A DNA stretch of 64,000 nt from Bacillus crepusculi (GTDB taxonomy: Bacteria; Bacillota; Bacilli; Bacillales; Bacillaceae), in assembly GCF_014764715.1 (NCBI RefSeq), contig NZ_JACXXE010000008.1, positions 107,853 through 171,852 of the forward strand, read 5' to 3'. A model generated the notes under the pieces. The model saw nothing but the letters and a program-made list of their open reading frames with translations. It did not search any database and was not told the DNA's origin. Positions 9,082-18,617 of this stretch are shown here, piece by piece. The number at the start of each line of letters is the position of its first letter. Position 1 is the stretch's first letter. Position numbers and translations under genes: made by a program.

Positions 9082-9333
9082 GTCTCGTTCACCTCATGCT
9101 TCATGATGTTCATTCTCCTATGTCTTTACTATATATCATCTAGTTATGTGAAAAGATACGGTATAAATCTTAACAGTTTATGAAATTAAGAATCTGCCAC
9201 TAAATCGTCACATTTTTTCCTAAAATATTGCTTCTTCATAATTTGTTAAGAATTGGTCTATATATTCATTCATTGTAGGGATCAATGATTAGATCCAAAT
9301 CACATTCATCATAACAGGAAAAGGGGCATTGAT
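9082..9333. promoter_or_regulatory. Divergent control region yrkP-like / yrkO-like
   Basis: AT-rich region with TTAAGAAT at 9186-9193 and again at 9246-9253, a related CTTAACAG at about 9170, and GTTAAG overlapping the second copy. These repeats on one face of the region are candidates for response-regulator binding. No clear -35/-10 pair with ideal spacing was identified. Confidence 0.35.
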
Positions 9334-10539
9334 ATGAACGCAAACAAAGTAGAACACGGACAACCAATGAATCTTCGAGATCGAGTTCATTTCTTGGACA
9401 TCGTAAGAGGATTCGCCTTAATGGGAATTATTCTGGTCAATTACTTTTTAATCGTGGATTCTGCCAAGGGCTTCGATATGGGGTCAAATGATGTATTTCA
9501 CAACTTGGTGAATTGGTTTGCTTCAGGGAAATTCATTACGTTATTTTCCTTCCTATTCGGGGTTGGATTTATGATTTTTATGGATCGAGCCGCTCAGAAG
9601 GTGAGCAGTCCAAACAAGCTGTTTGCCCGGAGATTAACGATTCTCTTAGGGATTGGCCTTCTGCATGTCACCTTTGTTTGGATTGGTGATATTTTGACCT
9701 ATTATGCTGTCGCTGGCTTTTTGTTACTTCTCTTTTACAAACGCACAGCCAAAACCATCCTGTACTGGCTGATCATACTCTTTGTCATTCAGTTGCTCAC
9801 GCCTTTTTTCACAATGCTGATCAATACCATCAGTTCGAGATCATCAGGAAAGCCTGACTTTGCCGATTTCGAGCTGACTAGCCACAACAGCCTGACTTAT
9901 CTAGCATCTATTGGTGATCGGTGGACAGATATGGTCATAATGGCTTCTAGTTCCTTTTCTACCGTCTATTCCATGTTCTTCATGTTTTTGCTTGGTGTGT
10001 ATTTCGTGAAAATGAAGTTTTTCAAAAACATGGAGGCGAAAAAAGCGATTTGGAATCGCATTTGGATCATTTGTACAATCGCTTTTCTCATCACACAAAG
10101 CAGTACGATTATGACGGCGATCAACCCTTTTGAAAATGCGCCATGGATGAACATTATCTCTGCCCTTGAACAAAACGGGGGATTAACTGGAAGTATGTTC
10201 TATATGAGTACACTTGCGATGCTGTTTCTGCACGTGCCTCAGCTGCGAGGTGCTTTGATGGTCTTTACCAAAGTCGGACGGATGTCACTGACCTGCTATT
10301 TGCTACATTCCATCATTGGAACAATACTATTTCTGAAATACGGAGCCGGACTTGTCGATCATCTTCAACCTGCGGGTACGTTCATGATTGGACTCGGTGT
10401 CTATCTCTTCCTTGTGCTCTTCAGTACATTATGGTTAAAGCGATTTAAATATGGACCGATGGAGTTTATCTGGCGTCAGCTGACGTATGGGAAAGTTGAT
10501 GATCAACCGAAAACAAAACCATTCCATGCGGCAAAATAA
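9334..10539 (+). CDS. yrkO: DUF418-family multi-pass membrane protein (YrkO-like)
   Basis: 401-residue membrane protein with about eight to ten helices. The N-terminus ([19 protein letters not shown]) and the C-terminal DUF418 block ([19 protein letters not shown], then [15 protein letters not shown]) are diagnostic of the YeiB/DUF418 family. Function unknown; acyltransferase-like topology has been noted for related families. ATG start behind AAAAGGGG. It stands alone on the plus strand, divergent from the two-component genes, and ends in its own terminator. Confidence 0.75.
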   Translation: MNANKVEHGQPMNLRDRVHFLDIVRGFALMGIILVNYFLIVDSAKGFDMGSNDVFHNLVNWFASGKFITLFSFLFGVGFMIFMDRAAQKVSSPNKLFARRLTILLGIGLLHVTFVWIGDILTYYAVAGFLLLLFYKRTAKTILYWLIILFVIQLLTPFFTMLINTISSRSSGKPDFADFELTSHNSLTYLASIGDRWTDMVIMASSSFSTVYSMFFMFLLGVYFVKMKFFKNMEAKKAIWNRIWIICTIAFLITQSSTIMTAINPFENAPWMNIISALEQNGGLTGSMFYMSTLAMLFLHVPQLRGALMVFTKVGRMSLTCYLLHSIIGTILFLKYGAGLVDHLQPAGTFMIGLGVYLFLVLFSTLWLKRFKYGPMEFIWRQLTYGKVDDQPKTKPFHAAK

Positions 10540-10542
10540 TAG

Positions 10543-10577
10543 AAAAAAGGCGAATTCCTGCAGTTCGCCTTTTTTGT
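10543..10577 (+). terminator. Terminator after the yrkO-like gene
   Basis: Stem AAAGGCGAA / TTCGCCTTT followed by TTTTT. Confidence 0.8.
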
Positions 10578-10620
10578 AATATGTTCAGTTTTAGTCTTCA
10601 GATACTATCAGTTCAACACT

Positions 10621-11553
10621 TTAATACTGATCAATCATTTCTTGCAATTGATTCAAATAACTTTCTTTTAATTCATCTGGGTATTCAATTTTCACATGTT
10701 TCCCAAATGAGATCAAATAGTGCGTCATATACGATAATTCTTCTTGGTTGTATCCACCCACAAGATAAGGAGTATCATCAATGATCTCCAATCTCATATT
10801 CGGGTAATGATTCTTCAAAAACTTTTCTTTACCTTGTTCCGTTAAACGACATTTAAATAAGATATCATGATAGGTTTTTTCGTACTCGAGTTGCAGTTCT
10901 TTTAACTCTTCCTTAGTCAATGTGTCTCTCGTATCTTCTTCGATCATTATTTCAGTCATACAATCACATCTGTAGATGCCCCACTTTTTATTTTGAACAT
11001 CATATGCTTTGGTGAACCAAATCCCATTCCGGTAAAACAACTCAAGAAATTGCAGCCTGATCCATTTACTTTCATATTGAATGTAAGTCATCTTCACTAT
11101 TTGATCTTTCATCATCGCCTGCAAAATCAATTCTAAGTTATTTTGTTCACTGACTGGTGCGACATTATGGTAATGAATCACATCCAACGTCTCCGTGATC
11201 ATTTGTTTTCTCTCATCAGACATTGTAGCAAACAGTTTTTGGCGAATCTGTGAGTAAGATTTTTTAAACGGTGTTGCTGACAGCAAGTCTAGGGCTTTTA
11301 GGGCGAAAAAAATAGCTTGCACTTCATCTATATTAAAATAAATTGGAACCAATGGAGATTGATTCACGAGTCGATATCCTCCATGTCTGCCATTTTCAAC
11401 GTAAAAAGCTAAGCCCATTGACTCTAGCTCTTCCATATCTCTTAAAGCCGTACGTTTAGAAATGCCAAATTCAGTTTCTAAATCTTTTAATTGAAATGAA
11501 TACTTATCACTTAAAAAAATGAGCTCTTGGTTTAATCGTTCTGATTTTTTCAT
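10621..11553 (-). CDS. YafY-type transcriptional regulator (HTH + WYL domain)
   Basis: 310 residues: N-terminal winged HTH of the HTH_11 type (LKDLETEFGISKRTALRDME, about 22-41) and a WYL ligand-sensing domain (about 130-200, KMTYIQYESKWIRLQFLELF) plus a C-terminal extension typical of YafY proteins. WYL regulators usually sense a small ligand and control a neighbouring gene. Here the divergent neighbour is a quinone-reductase-type flavoprotein, and a perfect 11-bp palindrome lies between them. Its start is ATG at 11553. Confidence 0.75.
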   Translation of the reverse strand: MKKSERLNQELIFLSDKYSFQLKDLETEFGISKRTALRDMEELESMGLAFYVENGRHGGYRLVNQSPLVPIYFNIDEVQAIFFALKALDLLSATPFKKSYSQIRQKLFATMSDERKQMITETLDVIHYHNVAPVSEQNNLELILQAMMKDQIVKMTYIQYESKWIRLQFLELFYRNGIWFTKAYDVQNKKWGIYRCDCMTEIMIEEDTRDTLTKEELKELQLEYEKTYHDILFKCRLTEQGKEKFLKNHYPNMRLEIIDDTPYLVGGYNQEELSYMTHYLISFGKHVKIEYPDELKESYLNQLQEMIDQY

Positions 11554-11569
11554 TTGATTTTCCTTTTGA

Positions 11570-11596
11570 AAAAGGTGACATGTTTTGTCACCTTTT
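11570..11596. promoter_or_regulatory. Perfect palindrome between WYL regulator and flavoprotein (candidate operator)
   Basis: AAAAGGTGACA (11570-11580) and TGTCACCTTTT (11586-11596) form a perfect 11-bp inverted repeat with a 5-bp spacer, 17 bp upstream of the regulator start and about 40 bp upstream of the flavoprotein start. A TATACT hexamer follows at 11602. The site is well placed to be the autoregulatory operator of the YafY-type protein. A terminator role is unlikely because both genes start here. Confidence 0.6.
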
Positions 11597-11636
11597 TATT
11601 TTATACTCAGTTTATCAAAAGAAAAGGAGCATGTAT

Positions 11637-12287
11637 ATGCAAACATTCATCATTAACGCGCACCCTGATTTCACTCATCGAGAAAGTTATTCAAACAAAC
11701 TGCAAACACTATTTTTAAAGCAGTTTAAAGAAAGGTTTCCTTATGAGGAGCCAACCATTTTACATTTATATGGAACTGAAATTCCTCGTATCGAAAAAGA
11801 CCAGCTACTAGGTATTTGGGAAAAGCAAGCATCTGAACAAACATTAACACTTGCGGAGGAAAAAATCGCCGCTTCTTCTGCTGCTTTATTGGCTCAATTC
11901 AAAGCACATCATCGAATTGTGATTGTGTCACCTGTTCATAATTTCAATGTGACTTCCCGTATGAAGGATTATATAGATAATATCTTTATTGCGCGAGAAA
12001 CATTCAAATATACAGAAGCTGGTTCAGTTGGTTTGATGACTGACGATTATCGTATACTTTTGCTTCAAGCAAGTGGCTCGATCTTCACAAATGACGATCG
12101 ATACACACCTCTGGAATTTTCACATCATTACCTAAAAGAAATATTCCAAAACTTGATGGGCTTTCAACAATTTCATATCGTCCGAGCACAAGGAACGGCG
12201 ATTTTAGAAGAAGAAACGATCTTGACATCTGCAGCTGATGATTTGTCTAAAGCCTTTGATGCGTTTTACTCGCCTAGCGGGATGTGA
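11637..12287 (+). CDS. Flavodoxin-like NAD(P)H quinone oxidoreductase / azoreductase family
   Basis: 216-residue flavoprotein with the flavodoxin-like fold of the NAD(P)H dehydrogenase (quinone)/FMN azoreductase family. N-terminal strand and FMN phosphate loop TFIINAHPDFTHRESYSN, then VSPVHNFNVTSRMKDYIDNI, which matches the P-[ML]-[YH]-N-F-x-[IV] isoalloxazine-binding region of azoreductases. Likely detoxifies quinones or azo compounds by two-electron reduction. The ATG at 11637 is chosen because AAAGGAG lies seven bases upstream; an ATG six bases earlier is too close. Expected to be controlled by the divergent WYL regulator. Confidence 0.75.
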   Translation: MQTFIINAHPDFTHRESYSNKLQTLFLKQFKERFPYEEPTILHLYGTEIPRIEKDQLLGIWEKQASEQTLTLAEEKIAASSAALLAQFKAHHRIVIVSPVHNFNVTSRMKDYIDNIFIARETFKYTEAGSVGLMTDDYRILLLQASGSIFTNDDRYTPLEFSHHYLKEIFQNLMGFQQFHIVRAQGTAILEEETILTSAADDLSKAFDAFYSPSGM

Positions 12288-12306
12288 ATTGAATTTTTTC
12301 AAAAAC

Positions 12307-12347
12307 AAAAAGACCAAAAACGTTTGATATCACGTTTTTGGTCTTTT
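12307..12347 (+). terminator. Terminator after the quinone reductase gene
   Basis: Stem AAAAGACCAAAAACGT / ACGTTTTTGGTCTTTT. It also marks the left limit of the resident chromosome before the first sufB-like repeat. Confidence 0.8.
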
Positions 12348-12351
12348 ATTA

Positions 12352-12385
12352 TTAACCGATTGAACCTTTCATTATCAAACTTGAT
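12352..12385 (-). repeat. Outer copy of the sufB 3' end (candidate attL)
   Basis: Read on the minus strand this stretch encodes, apart from one extra base, IKF-D-MKGSIG followed by TAA, i.e. the C-terminus of SufB ([10 protein letters not shown]) with a few changes. It lies some 11 kb from the real sufB end (23613) with the same orientation. Most easily explained as the far attachment site left by integration into the 3' end of sufB. Weaker match than the copy at 19632. Confidence 0.6.
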
Positions 12386-12635
12386 TAATATTGTTCGAAA
12401 TGGCATGAACTAATATAACAATCAAACTGGTCTAACCTTTGATATATCCATTTTTTAAAATATTTAAATATGACTTGTAACGCTTTTGACATACGAATTT
12501 GCATATGCAGATGCCGCATAAAATAGTGCTAATTAAAACGCACTTTTATATATAAACTAAAGAAAACGGAAATAAAGAAATTTTTAAAAGCCAAAAAGAG
12601 CCACGAATTAAATCCTTTGCTCTTTTTTAAGACTA
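12386..12635. other. AT-rich spacer at the left end of the island
   Basis: No gene found. It holds a short inverted repeat around AAAATAGTGC / GCACTTTT (about 12521-12548) and the hsdM terminator, AAAAGAGC / GCTCTTTTTT (about 12592-12628). Confidence 0.45.
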
Positions 12636-14252
12636 TTATTTACCTAAAAGACTGATAAATTTACTTAGTTCTTCTTTGGCTTCATCTGTTGTCCCTTCCA
12701 GCTCATTCATTAACCCAAACAAATTATCATATGAACTAGCAATTTCCGCTTTAACTTCTGCCAACTCTTGAGCCACTTGTGAAAGTGGAATAACTTCTTC
12801 TTCTTCAAACGTGTCGACATAACGTGGAATGTTCAAATTGTAATCATTTTCTTTGATTTCATCCAAAGATGCCACATGAGCATATTTTTCAACGTCTTTA
12901 CGGTTACGGTAAGTTTCGATAATTTTGTTTATGTTTTCAGGAGAGAGTTTGTTTTGGTTCTTTCCTTTTACAAACTCATTTGAAGCATCGATAAACAAAA
13001 TATCTTTATTCTTACGAGCTTCACGACCTTTGAACACCAGAACACAGGTTGGGATACTTGTGCCATAAAACAAGTTAGCTGGCAATCCAATAACAGTATC
13101 TAATAGATTATTGTCTATGATATTTTTGCGGATTTTACCTTCTGATGCACCACGGAAGAGTACCCCATGCGGCAATACGATAGCCATTGTTCCAGTTTTG
13201 TCTAAATGATAAAGTCCATGCAGTACAAAAGCATAATCTGCCTTAGATGCAGGTGCTACACCATAACCCTTGAAACGTGTATCTTTTTCTCGATCCACGT
13301 CTTTTGTATCCCATTTATGAGAATATGGTGGGTTTGATACGACGGCGTCGAACTTCAAAGGAATTTGTGTGCCATCTTTTTCAGCAAATGGCCAGTCAGC
13401 ATCCAGTGTGTCTGCTCGTTTCAACTCCATATTGCGATAATTTACCCCATGCATCATCAAGTTCATACGAGCTAAGTTATAAGTCGTCGTATTCAACTCT
13501 TGCCCGTAAAACTCAACGCTTCCTTCTTCATCACCATTTGGTAATTCTTTTTGGACTGTTAGAAGAAGTGAACCTGATCCCATTGTAGGGTCATAAACAC
13601 GGAATTGACCGCCAGTACCATCTGCATCATTTGTGACAATTTTTGCTAGAATTTGACTAACTTCATGAGGTGTATAAAATTCCCCTCCTTTTTTACCAGC
13701 ATTTGCAGCAAATTGTCCAATCAAATATTCATAAACGTCACCCAAAATGTCGTGCCCTGAATCGTCTTTGAAAGTGAACTCGTTAATCATCAACACGATA
13801 TCATTCAAAGCCTTTGCACGTTCGTTTGTACTTGAACCTAGACGTGTATCCCCAAGGTTAACATCTGAAAATACATTAGCAAAGTCAGCTTCTGCAATCG
13901 CGTTACGTTTTGCATTTGTATTGAATGAGTCAAACATATCTTGGAAGTCACTAGCTTTGATTTTATGATTTTCAATTTTTGATACGATTTTGTCCCAAGT
14001 GTAGGCAGGATCAATCGCATATCCGATACCTTTACTAATTTCCTCAAGATAATCTTCTTTTTCAGTTTCATCTGTCACTTCGTAGAACTCTTCCAAACCA
14101 TTGATTTTTAAGTATTCATCTTGATTTTCTGATAAGTATCGATAGAACATAAACGGCAAAATATAGTTCTTGTACTCACTTGCATCCATTGTCCCACGCA
14201 ATTTGTTAGCCATTCTCCATAGCTTTGATGTAATATCTGCTGCATTGCTCAT
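12636..14252 (-). CDS. hsdM: Type I restriction-modification DNA methyltransferase subunit HsdM
   Basis: 538-residue N6-adenine methyltransferase. N-terminal HsdM helical domain (SKLWRMANKLRGTMDASEY), then GGEFYTPHEVSQIL, motif I DPTMGSGSLL (about 221-230) for S-adenosylmethionine binding and catalytic motif IV NPPY (about 307-310). It forms the M2S methylase with HsdS and, with HsdR, the restriction complex. The ATG at 14252 has AAGGAG nine bases upstream; an ATG at 14261 would overlap the ribosome binding site. Last gene of the minus-strand hsd operon, starting 18 bp after hsdS. The organisation R-S-M with M last is unusual for classical EcoKI-like systems (R-M-S). Confidence 0.93.
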   Translation of the reverse strand: MSNAADITSKLWRMANKLRGTMDASEYKNYILPFMFYRYLSENQDEYLKINGLEEFYEVTDETEKEDYLEEISKGIGYAIDPAYTWDKIVSKIENHKIKASDFQDMFDSFNTNAKRNAIAEADFANVFSDVNLGDTRLGSSTNERAKALNDIVLMINEFTFKDDSGHDILGDVYEYLIGQFAANAGKKGGEFYTPHEVSQILAKIVTNDADGTGGQFRVYDPTMGSGSLLLTVQKELPNGDEEGSVEFYGQELNTTTYNLARMNLMMHGVNYRNMELKRADTLDADWPFAEKDGTQIPLKFDAVVSNPPYSHKWDTKDVDREKDTRFKGYGVAPASKADYAFVLHGLYHLDKTGTMAIVLPHGVLFRGASEGKIRKNIIDNNLLDTVIGLPANLFYGTSIPTCVLVFKGREARKNKDILFIDASNEFVKGKNQNKLSPENINKIIETYRNRKDVEKYAHVASLDEIKENDYNLNIPRYVDTFEEEEVIPLSQVAQELAEVKAEIASSYDNLFGLMNELEGTTDEAKEELSKFISLLGK

Positions 14253-14270
14253 TTGTGTCATCTCCTTTTC

Positions 14271-15497
14271 TTATATAAACATTTGTTGAAGTAGTGATTT
14301 TTTCAAATTTTTAAGCGAATTTAACTCAAGCTGATGAAAAATGATAAGGTTGTCTATGTTCTTAAAGAAAGAACCAATTTTCTCTTGCTCTGCTCTGTCA
14401 ACTGGAAACTTGATTATATACTTCAATACATCAGATGGTGTAATACGCTTTTGACTGTTTGATGTACCAGATGAAATTGATTCTAAATCTCTTGTTGTCT
14501 TATCCAATAGCATTAGCTGTTCCAAAAATGCCAAGTCGATTTCAGTTGAAGTAAATGGCATGAATTCACTTGATGCAACAGCATTTCTAGGAGCATCCTC
14601 CACAAACCAAATTCGTTTCTGACGAACATTAAGCTTATTAATTAGCAACACATCTCCTGAAATTTTGAGACGCATACTCTGCATAGAGTCGCCAAAAACA
14701 GTTTCAGGGCTTCGTCCGTTGTCATATGAAGGCATACTATATTCAACAAATATAGCATGGGGAGTTGCTTGTGGATCAACACTTGTTCTTACAAAATCAC
14801 CAACCTTTGACAAAGAATGCTGTTCCCAAGCATCCGCAAATCCTGCAAAGCGAATTTCAGGAACATTGGCTCCATCTTTCGGAAACATTTTTTGCAGTAG
14901 ACTCTTTTTCAAATCCTTCAGCAGTTCCAACTTACGCTGATGAAGGGTGATAGTTTCGTCAAGTTGTTTGAAAAATGAACCGATTTTTTGTTGTTCGTCT
15001 AATTCAACAGGAACCATTATTTTCTTGTTCACCAATTCTTCTTTTGTAATTCCTTTGATTGATGTACCTTGAACTGCGTGTAACTCGCTTTGTAATTTCT
15101 TATACAGCGAATAAACTCCAAACCATTCATTCACTTTCATTTTAGTGATCGAAAGAAAATCTTGGCTAGTAGCGTATTCAAACTGCATAAATGCTAGTTT
15201 TCCAACACCTACCCGTGTAACAATCGCGATAGAATTTGCTGGTACTAATTTTGCAGCAGAATTTTTTAAGCCTATTTTAGTAATTTTCTTTTTTGCCTGA
15301 ATTTCTGATACCTGATGTTCAGCCAAATCGGATGACTGTATCCACGGCAAGTTACCTCCCCAATATTCATCGACAGAAGTCTTTGGAGTCCCTCCACCAT
15401 ACGCCTCTTCAGCAAAGTCCGAAACACTTCGCTGTTCCCAAGCATCAGTAAATCCTGCAAATCTAATTTGAGGTGACTTTGTTATTTTATGGCTCAT
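14271..15497 (-). CDS. hsdS: Type I restriction-modification specificity subunit HsdS (two TRDs)
   Basis: 408-residue specificity subunit with two target-recognition domains and two conserved coiled-coil spacers. Each half begins with the same block (QIRFAGFTDAWEQ at about 10-22 and EIRFAGFADAWEQ at about 214-226) and ends with a matching spacer (QQKIGSFFKQLDETITLHQR and EQEKIGSFFKNIDNLIIFHQ, each followed by LKxLKKSLLQxMF). This internal duplication is classic for HsdS and implies a bipartite target sequence. The TRDs themselves differ, so the two half-sites differ. The near-identical DNA of the repeats (14820 and 15432) could permit recombination between specificity modules. The recognition sequence cannot be predicted. 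Confidence 0.93.
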   Translation of the reverse strand: MSHKITKSPQIRFAGFTDAWEQRSVSDFAEEAYGGGTPKTSVDEYWGGNLPWIQSSDLAEHQVSEIQAKKKITKIGLKNSAAKLVPANSIAIVTRVGVGKLAFMQFEYATSQDFLSITKMKVNEWFGVYSLYKKLQSELHAVQGTSIKGITKEELVNKKIMVPVELDEQQKIGSFFKQLDETITLHQRKLELLKDLKKSLLQKMFPKDGANVPEIRFAGFADAWEQHSLSKVGDFVRTSVDPQATPHAIFVEYSMPSYDNGRSPETVFGDSMQSMRLKISGDVLLINKLNVRQKRIWFVEDAPRNAVASSEFMPFTSTEIDLAFLEQLMLLDKTTRDLESISSGTSNSQKRITPSDVLKYIIKFPVDRAEQEKIGSFFKNIDNLIIFHQLELNSLKNLKKSLLQQMFI

Positions 15498-15541
15498 TAC
15501 CGTTCTCCTTTTTTCCTAGTTTGCATAATGTGATCGCTTGA

Positions 15542-18500
15542 CTATTCCCCCTTCTTAATTTCGTCAGCCATTTCGTAAAATGCTTTACGAAATTCAATAC
15601 GATACCGAACCCAGCTTAACGCTGCAATCTCTTCAACGGCGATTTCTTTATAATCAGCTCTTGCGTCATTCATGATAGCGGTTAACTCCCCTTGTTTATC
15701 CATATCCTCTTGACCTAATCTGTGTTTTTTAATCATGTTTTCAAGTTCCTTAGGCTTAGTACTGTTATCTAGTCCCCAAGTCCGGATGAAGTTCGTTACA
15801 AGTTGGATATTCGTATCCTTTTGTGCTTGATCCATTGCTTGGTTCATTTTTTCAACACTTCGAGGTGCTGGATAATGATCAAACTCAAACTCTTTTGAAA
15901 AAATCTTAGATACAAAATGACTCACCTTAGATTTTTCTTTTTCATTGTCAGACTTGGCGATTTCAACTTGGATTTCATCACGTGTACTTTCCGCTTTTGA
16001 CATTTCGTTCGCGTGAACTTCGTCAGCCATTCGGGCGATCAAATCAATTAAATAATCATAGTTGATGGTCACATCGTGAATATGAACCATCGAGAGATTG
16101 ACTTGCGAAATATCAATGTCTTCTCGCTTTGCACGTCGTTCTTTCAACTCACCAGCAATGACAGTTGTTAAAATAACTTCCTGCTCTTCAGTAATACCTA
16201 GACGTTCATAGAACTCTTCAGGATTATCATAGGCGGATATAGGGTTTTTGTCATCGTCTTCGGTATATTGTTTCAACTGACTTAACAAACGATTATACTC
16301 TTTCAGATTCTCAAAGACTTCATCCTGTGCTTTTTCACTTGGTGGTAATTGTATAAAATCGTCTGTGAGCGTGGAAAGCTTCTTGATGACTTCTTGCATC
16401 TCAGCTTGGACCTTGCTAAATGGTTTGGAAGTGATACCAGACTCTTCGTTGCCTTTCTTCAATTCTTCAAGTGAAAGTTGTTCGTCGGCAGATGCACGAT
16501 TTGAATAAATAGCAAAAGCCTTATTCATTTCATACTCGTTTTGCTCCGGCCAACGATAATTCACAACATTTCCCCAAGGCTTATCGACAACGTTATGTAT
16601 TCTATTTGTACGTGAGTATGCCTGAATCAAGTTCCCACCTTTAAGTGTTCGGTCAATATAGAGCGTATTCATCTCAGGAGCATCAAAACCGGTCAAAAGT
16701 TGATCCACAACGATAACCAAATCTAAATAGTTACCATCATCAGCTGTCTTGTTAAGACGCCGCGCTAAGTCTTCTGTATAGGCTTTCACTGTCGTCATAT
16801 CAAAAGCTGTGCCAAACGTTGCGTTATAGGCTTTGATAGCTCTATGCAAGTTCTCGTTCGTTTTCAGTTGATGAACACTATTGGATGTATCTGCCGAGAA
16901 ACTCACCGCAACTTTTAATCGTTGATCTACTGGACGACTCGCATTCTCTTCTGCAAACTTATCGAAATATTCCATCGCTCTTGGTGTACTTGCTTTATTA
17001 CCACCAACGTGAACTGTAAACAAGGCATTATATTTACGCTCATTTGAACGTTTCTTCCAGTTATCGAAGATGTCTTTCACTACTAAGTTCACATGTTCTG
17101 GACTATAGTCATAAACACTACCACGAATATTATCATCAATATCATCTTCGGTAGGGTCTTCGGGAGCCTGGATTGTTTCCTTAAATTCAACGTTAAACCC
17201 TAACACATTTTTATCCGCAATCGCTTCTTTAATGGTATATGCATGTAATAGTTCTCCAAAGATTTCTCGTGTTTCGGGGAATTTTGGTGTACCAGTATAA
17301 CCAATCCAAGCAGAATTAGGAATTGCTTTTCGAATCGTTTCAAGCATCCCTTCATTTTCAGTACCATTCCCAGTTGAACGGTGGGCTTCATCCACGATAA
17401 AAAGAATATTTTCATTAAGTGGCTTGAAGCTGTCCCGCACTACATAACGCGACATTTTTTGGATACTTGTTACTATGATGTTCTTATCGCTTTTCTTCGT
17501 TAGTTTGCGATGAAGGTCTGAGATATTGGCTGTGTCACCCACCACACCAGTTTTCCCTTCAAAACCAGCAACAGGATCATAGGCTTTATAAGCATCTGCT
17601 GTTTGGTTGGTGAGTGCAATCCGGTCAACCAAGAAGATCACTTTATCTACATTTGGTAGACGGCTTACCAGCCACGCTGTCTTAAAACTTGTGATTGTTT
17701 TACCTGAGCCTGTTGTGTGCCAAATGTATCCTAATTTACCACCATCATATTTAAAGTCAAACTTTCTAACTTTATCAAGCACACGCTTTGTGGCATAGAC
17801 TTGATATGGACGCATGACTTTGATACTTTCTTTGTTTTTTGTACCATCTAGTACCATGTAACGTGTTGCCAAATCATGGGCCATTGGAATGGACAACACT
17901 TTATCCGCAAACGTCTTCCATGATCGAATAGGGCGAGCATCATCTTCGTTTTGCCAGTTGAAAGCAAAAGCTCGGTTAAAGTTTTCGAGTGGGGTATTTG
18001 CCATATAACGAATATCAAACGGTGTCATCGCGATTAAAATCTGCAAAGTTGAAAAGATACCGCTGAATTGTTTTTCAGCTATATACTGTTCCATCTGATT
18101 TAAAGATTCCGTAGCGCTATGAAGTGCTTTCTTTAATTCAATTTGAATAATCGGCAAACCATTAATGAGCAAAGTCACATCAAATCTGCGAGTCGTTTTA
18201 CCATCAACAACTTTTGGCCGTTTAATTTGATTTACTACTTGATAAACGGTATTCCCGCCACCGACTTGGGCTTGGTCGAATACTGTCAAAAACACATGTC
18301 TACCATTATCAAGGTCAACTTCAATTTCAGAAACACCATTAACGCCATACAAAAACTGTCCGGCCTGATAAGGTGATTCAATACTCGTGATGATTTTCTT
18401 TACCTGATTAAATTCAGTAACAGACAAGGGTTCATCTAATCGAGCGCTATTGTTTTGTTCTAAGATTATTTTAAAGTTATCCCAAAGTTGTTCAGTTGTT

Positions 18501-18613
18501 TTAATGTTTTTTTTGTATTCCCATTGTTTTACTCCACCGATTTTGGTCAAATAATCGATCACTTCATTTTCAAATGCTAATTCCGATTGACTTTTCATTT
18601 CATTACTCTTCAT
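15542..18613 (-). CDS. hsdR: Type I restriction endonuclease subunit HsdR
   Basis: 1023-residue motor and nuclease subunit. The N-terminal HSDR_N domain holds the PD-(D/E)xK nuclease signature (Asp145 in RRFDVTLL, then IQIELKK at about 157-162). The superfamily 2 translocase has Walker A TGSGKT (301-306), DEAH (408-411), VVDQLLTGFDAP and RTNRIH. A helical C-terminal domain binds the methylase. Cleaves unmodified DNA after ATP-driven translocation. The start ATG has GGGGGAG seven bases upstream and lies four bases past the stop of the half-size specificity gene, so the two are translationally coupled. All motifs look intact, suggesting an active system. Confidence 0.93.
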   Translation of the reverse strand: MKSNEMKSQSELAFENEVIDYLTKIGGVKQWEYKKNIKTTEQLWDNFKIILEQNNSARLDEPLSVTEFNQVKKIITSIESPYQAGQFLYGVNGVSEIEVDLDNGRHVFLTVFDQAQVGGGNTVYQVVNQIKRPKVVDGKTTRRFDVTLLINGLPIIQIELKKALHSATESLNQMEQYIAEKQFSGIFSTLQILIAMTPFDIRYMANTPLENFNRAFAFNWQNEDDARPIRSWKTFADKVLSIPMAHDLATRYMVLDGTKNKESIKVMRPYQVYATKRVLDKVRKFDFKYDGGKLGYIWHTTGSGKTITSFKTAWLVSRLPNVDKVIFLVDRIALTNQTADAYKAYDPVAGFEGKTGVVGDTANISDLHRKLTKKSDKNIIVTSIQKMSRYVVRDSFKPLNENILFIVDEAHRSTGNGTENEGMLETIRKAIPNSAWIGYTGTPKFPETREIFGELLHAYTIKEAIADKNVLGFNVEFKETIQAPEDPTEDDIDDNIRGSVYDYSPEHVNLVVKDIFDNWKKRSNERKYNALFTVHVGGNKASTPRAMEYFDKFAEENASRPVDQRLKVAVSFSADTSNSVHQLKTNENLHRAIKAYNATFGTAFDMTTVKAYTEDLARRLNKTADDGNYLDLVIVVDQLLTGFDAPEMNTLYIDRTLKGGNLIQAYSRTNRIHNVVDKPWGNVVNYRWPEQNEYEMNKAFAIYSNRASADEQLSLEELKKGNEESGITSKPFSKVQAEMQEVIKKLSTLTDDFIQLPPSEKAQDEVFENLKEYNRLLSQLKQYTEDDDKNPISAYDNPEEFYERLGITEEQEVILTTVIAGELKERRAKREDIDISQVNLSMVHIHDVTINYDYLIDLIARMADEVHANEMSKAESTRDEIQVEIAKSDNEKEKSKVSHFVSKIFSKEFEFDHYPAPRSVEKMNQAMDQAQKDTNIQLVTNFIRTWGLDNSTKPKELENMIKKHRLGQEDMDKQGELTAIMNDARADYKEIAVEEIAALSWVRYRIEFRKAFYEMADEIKKGE

Positions 18614-18617
18614 TTCA

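Noticed and set aside
12352..12385. sufB-like repeat as chance similarity
   Set aside because: The middle copy encodes the exact SufB C-terminus and both copies share orientation and context, so chance is unlikely; the outer copy alone would be weak.
14820..15466. Invertible hsdS cassette
   Set aside because: The repeats are direct, not inverted, and no dedicated recombinase gene lies in the locus, so an inversion system is not supported.
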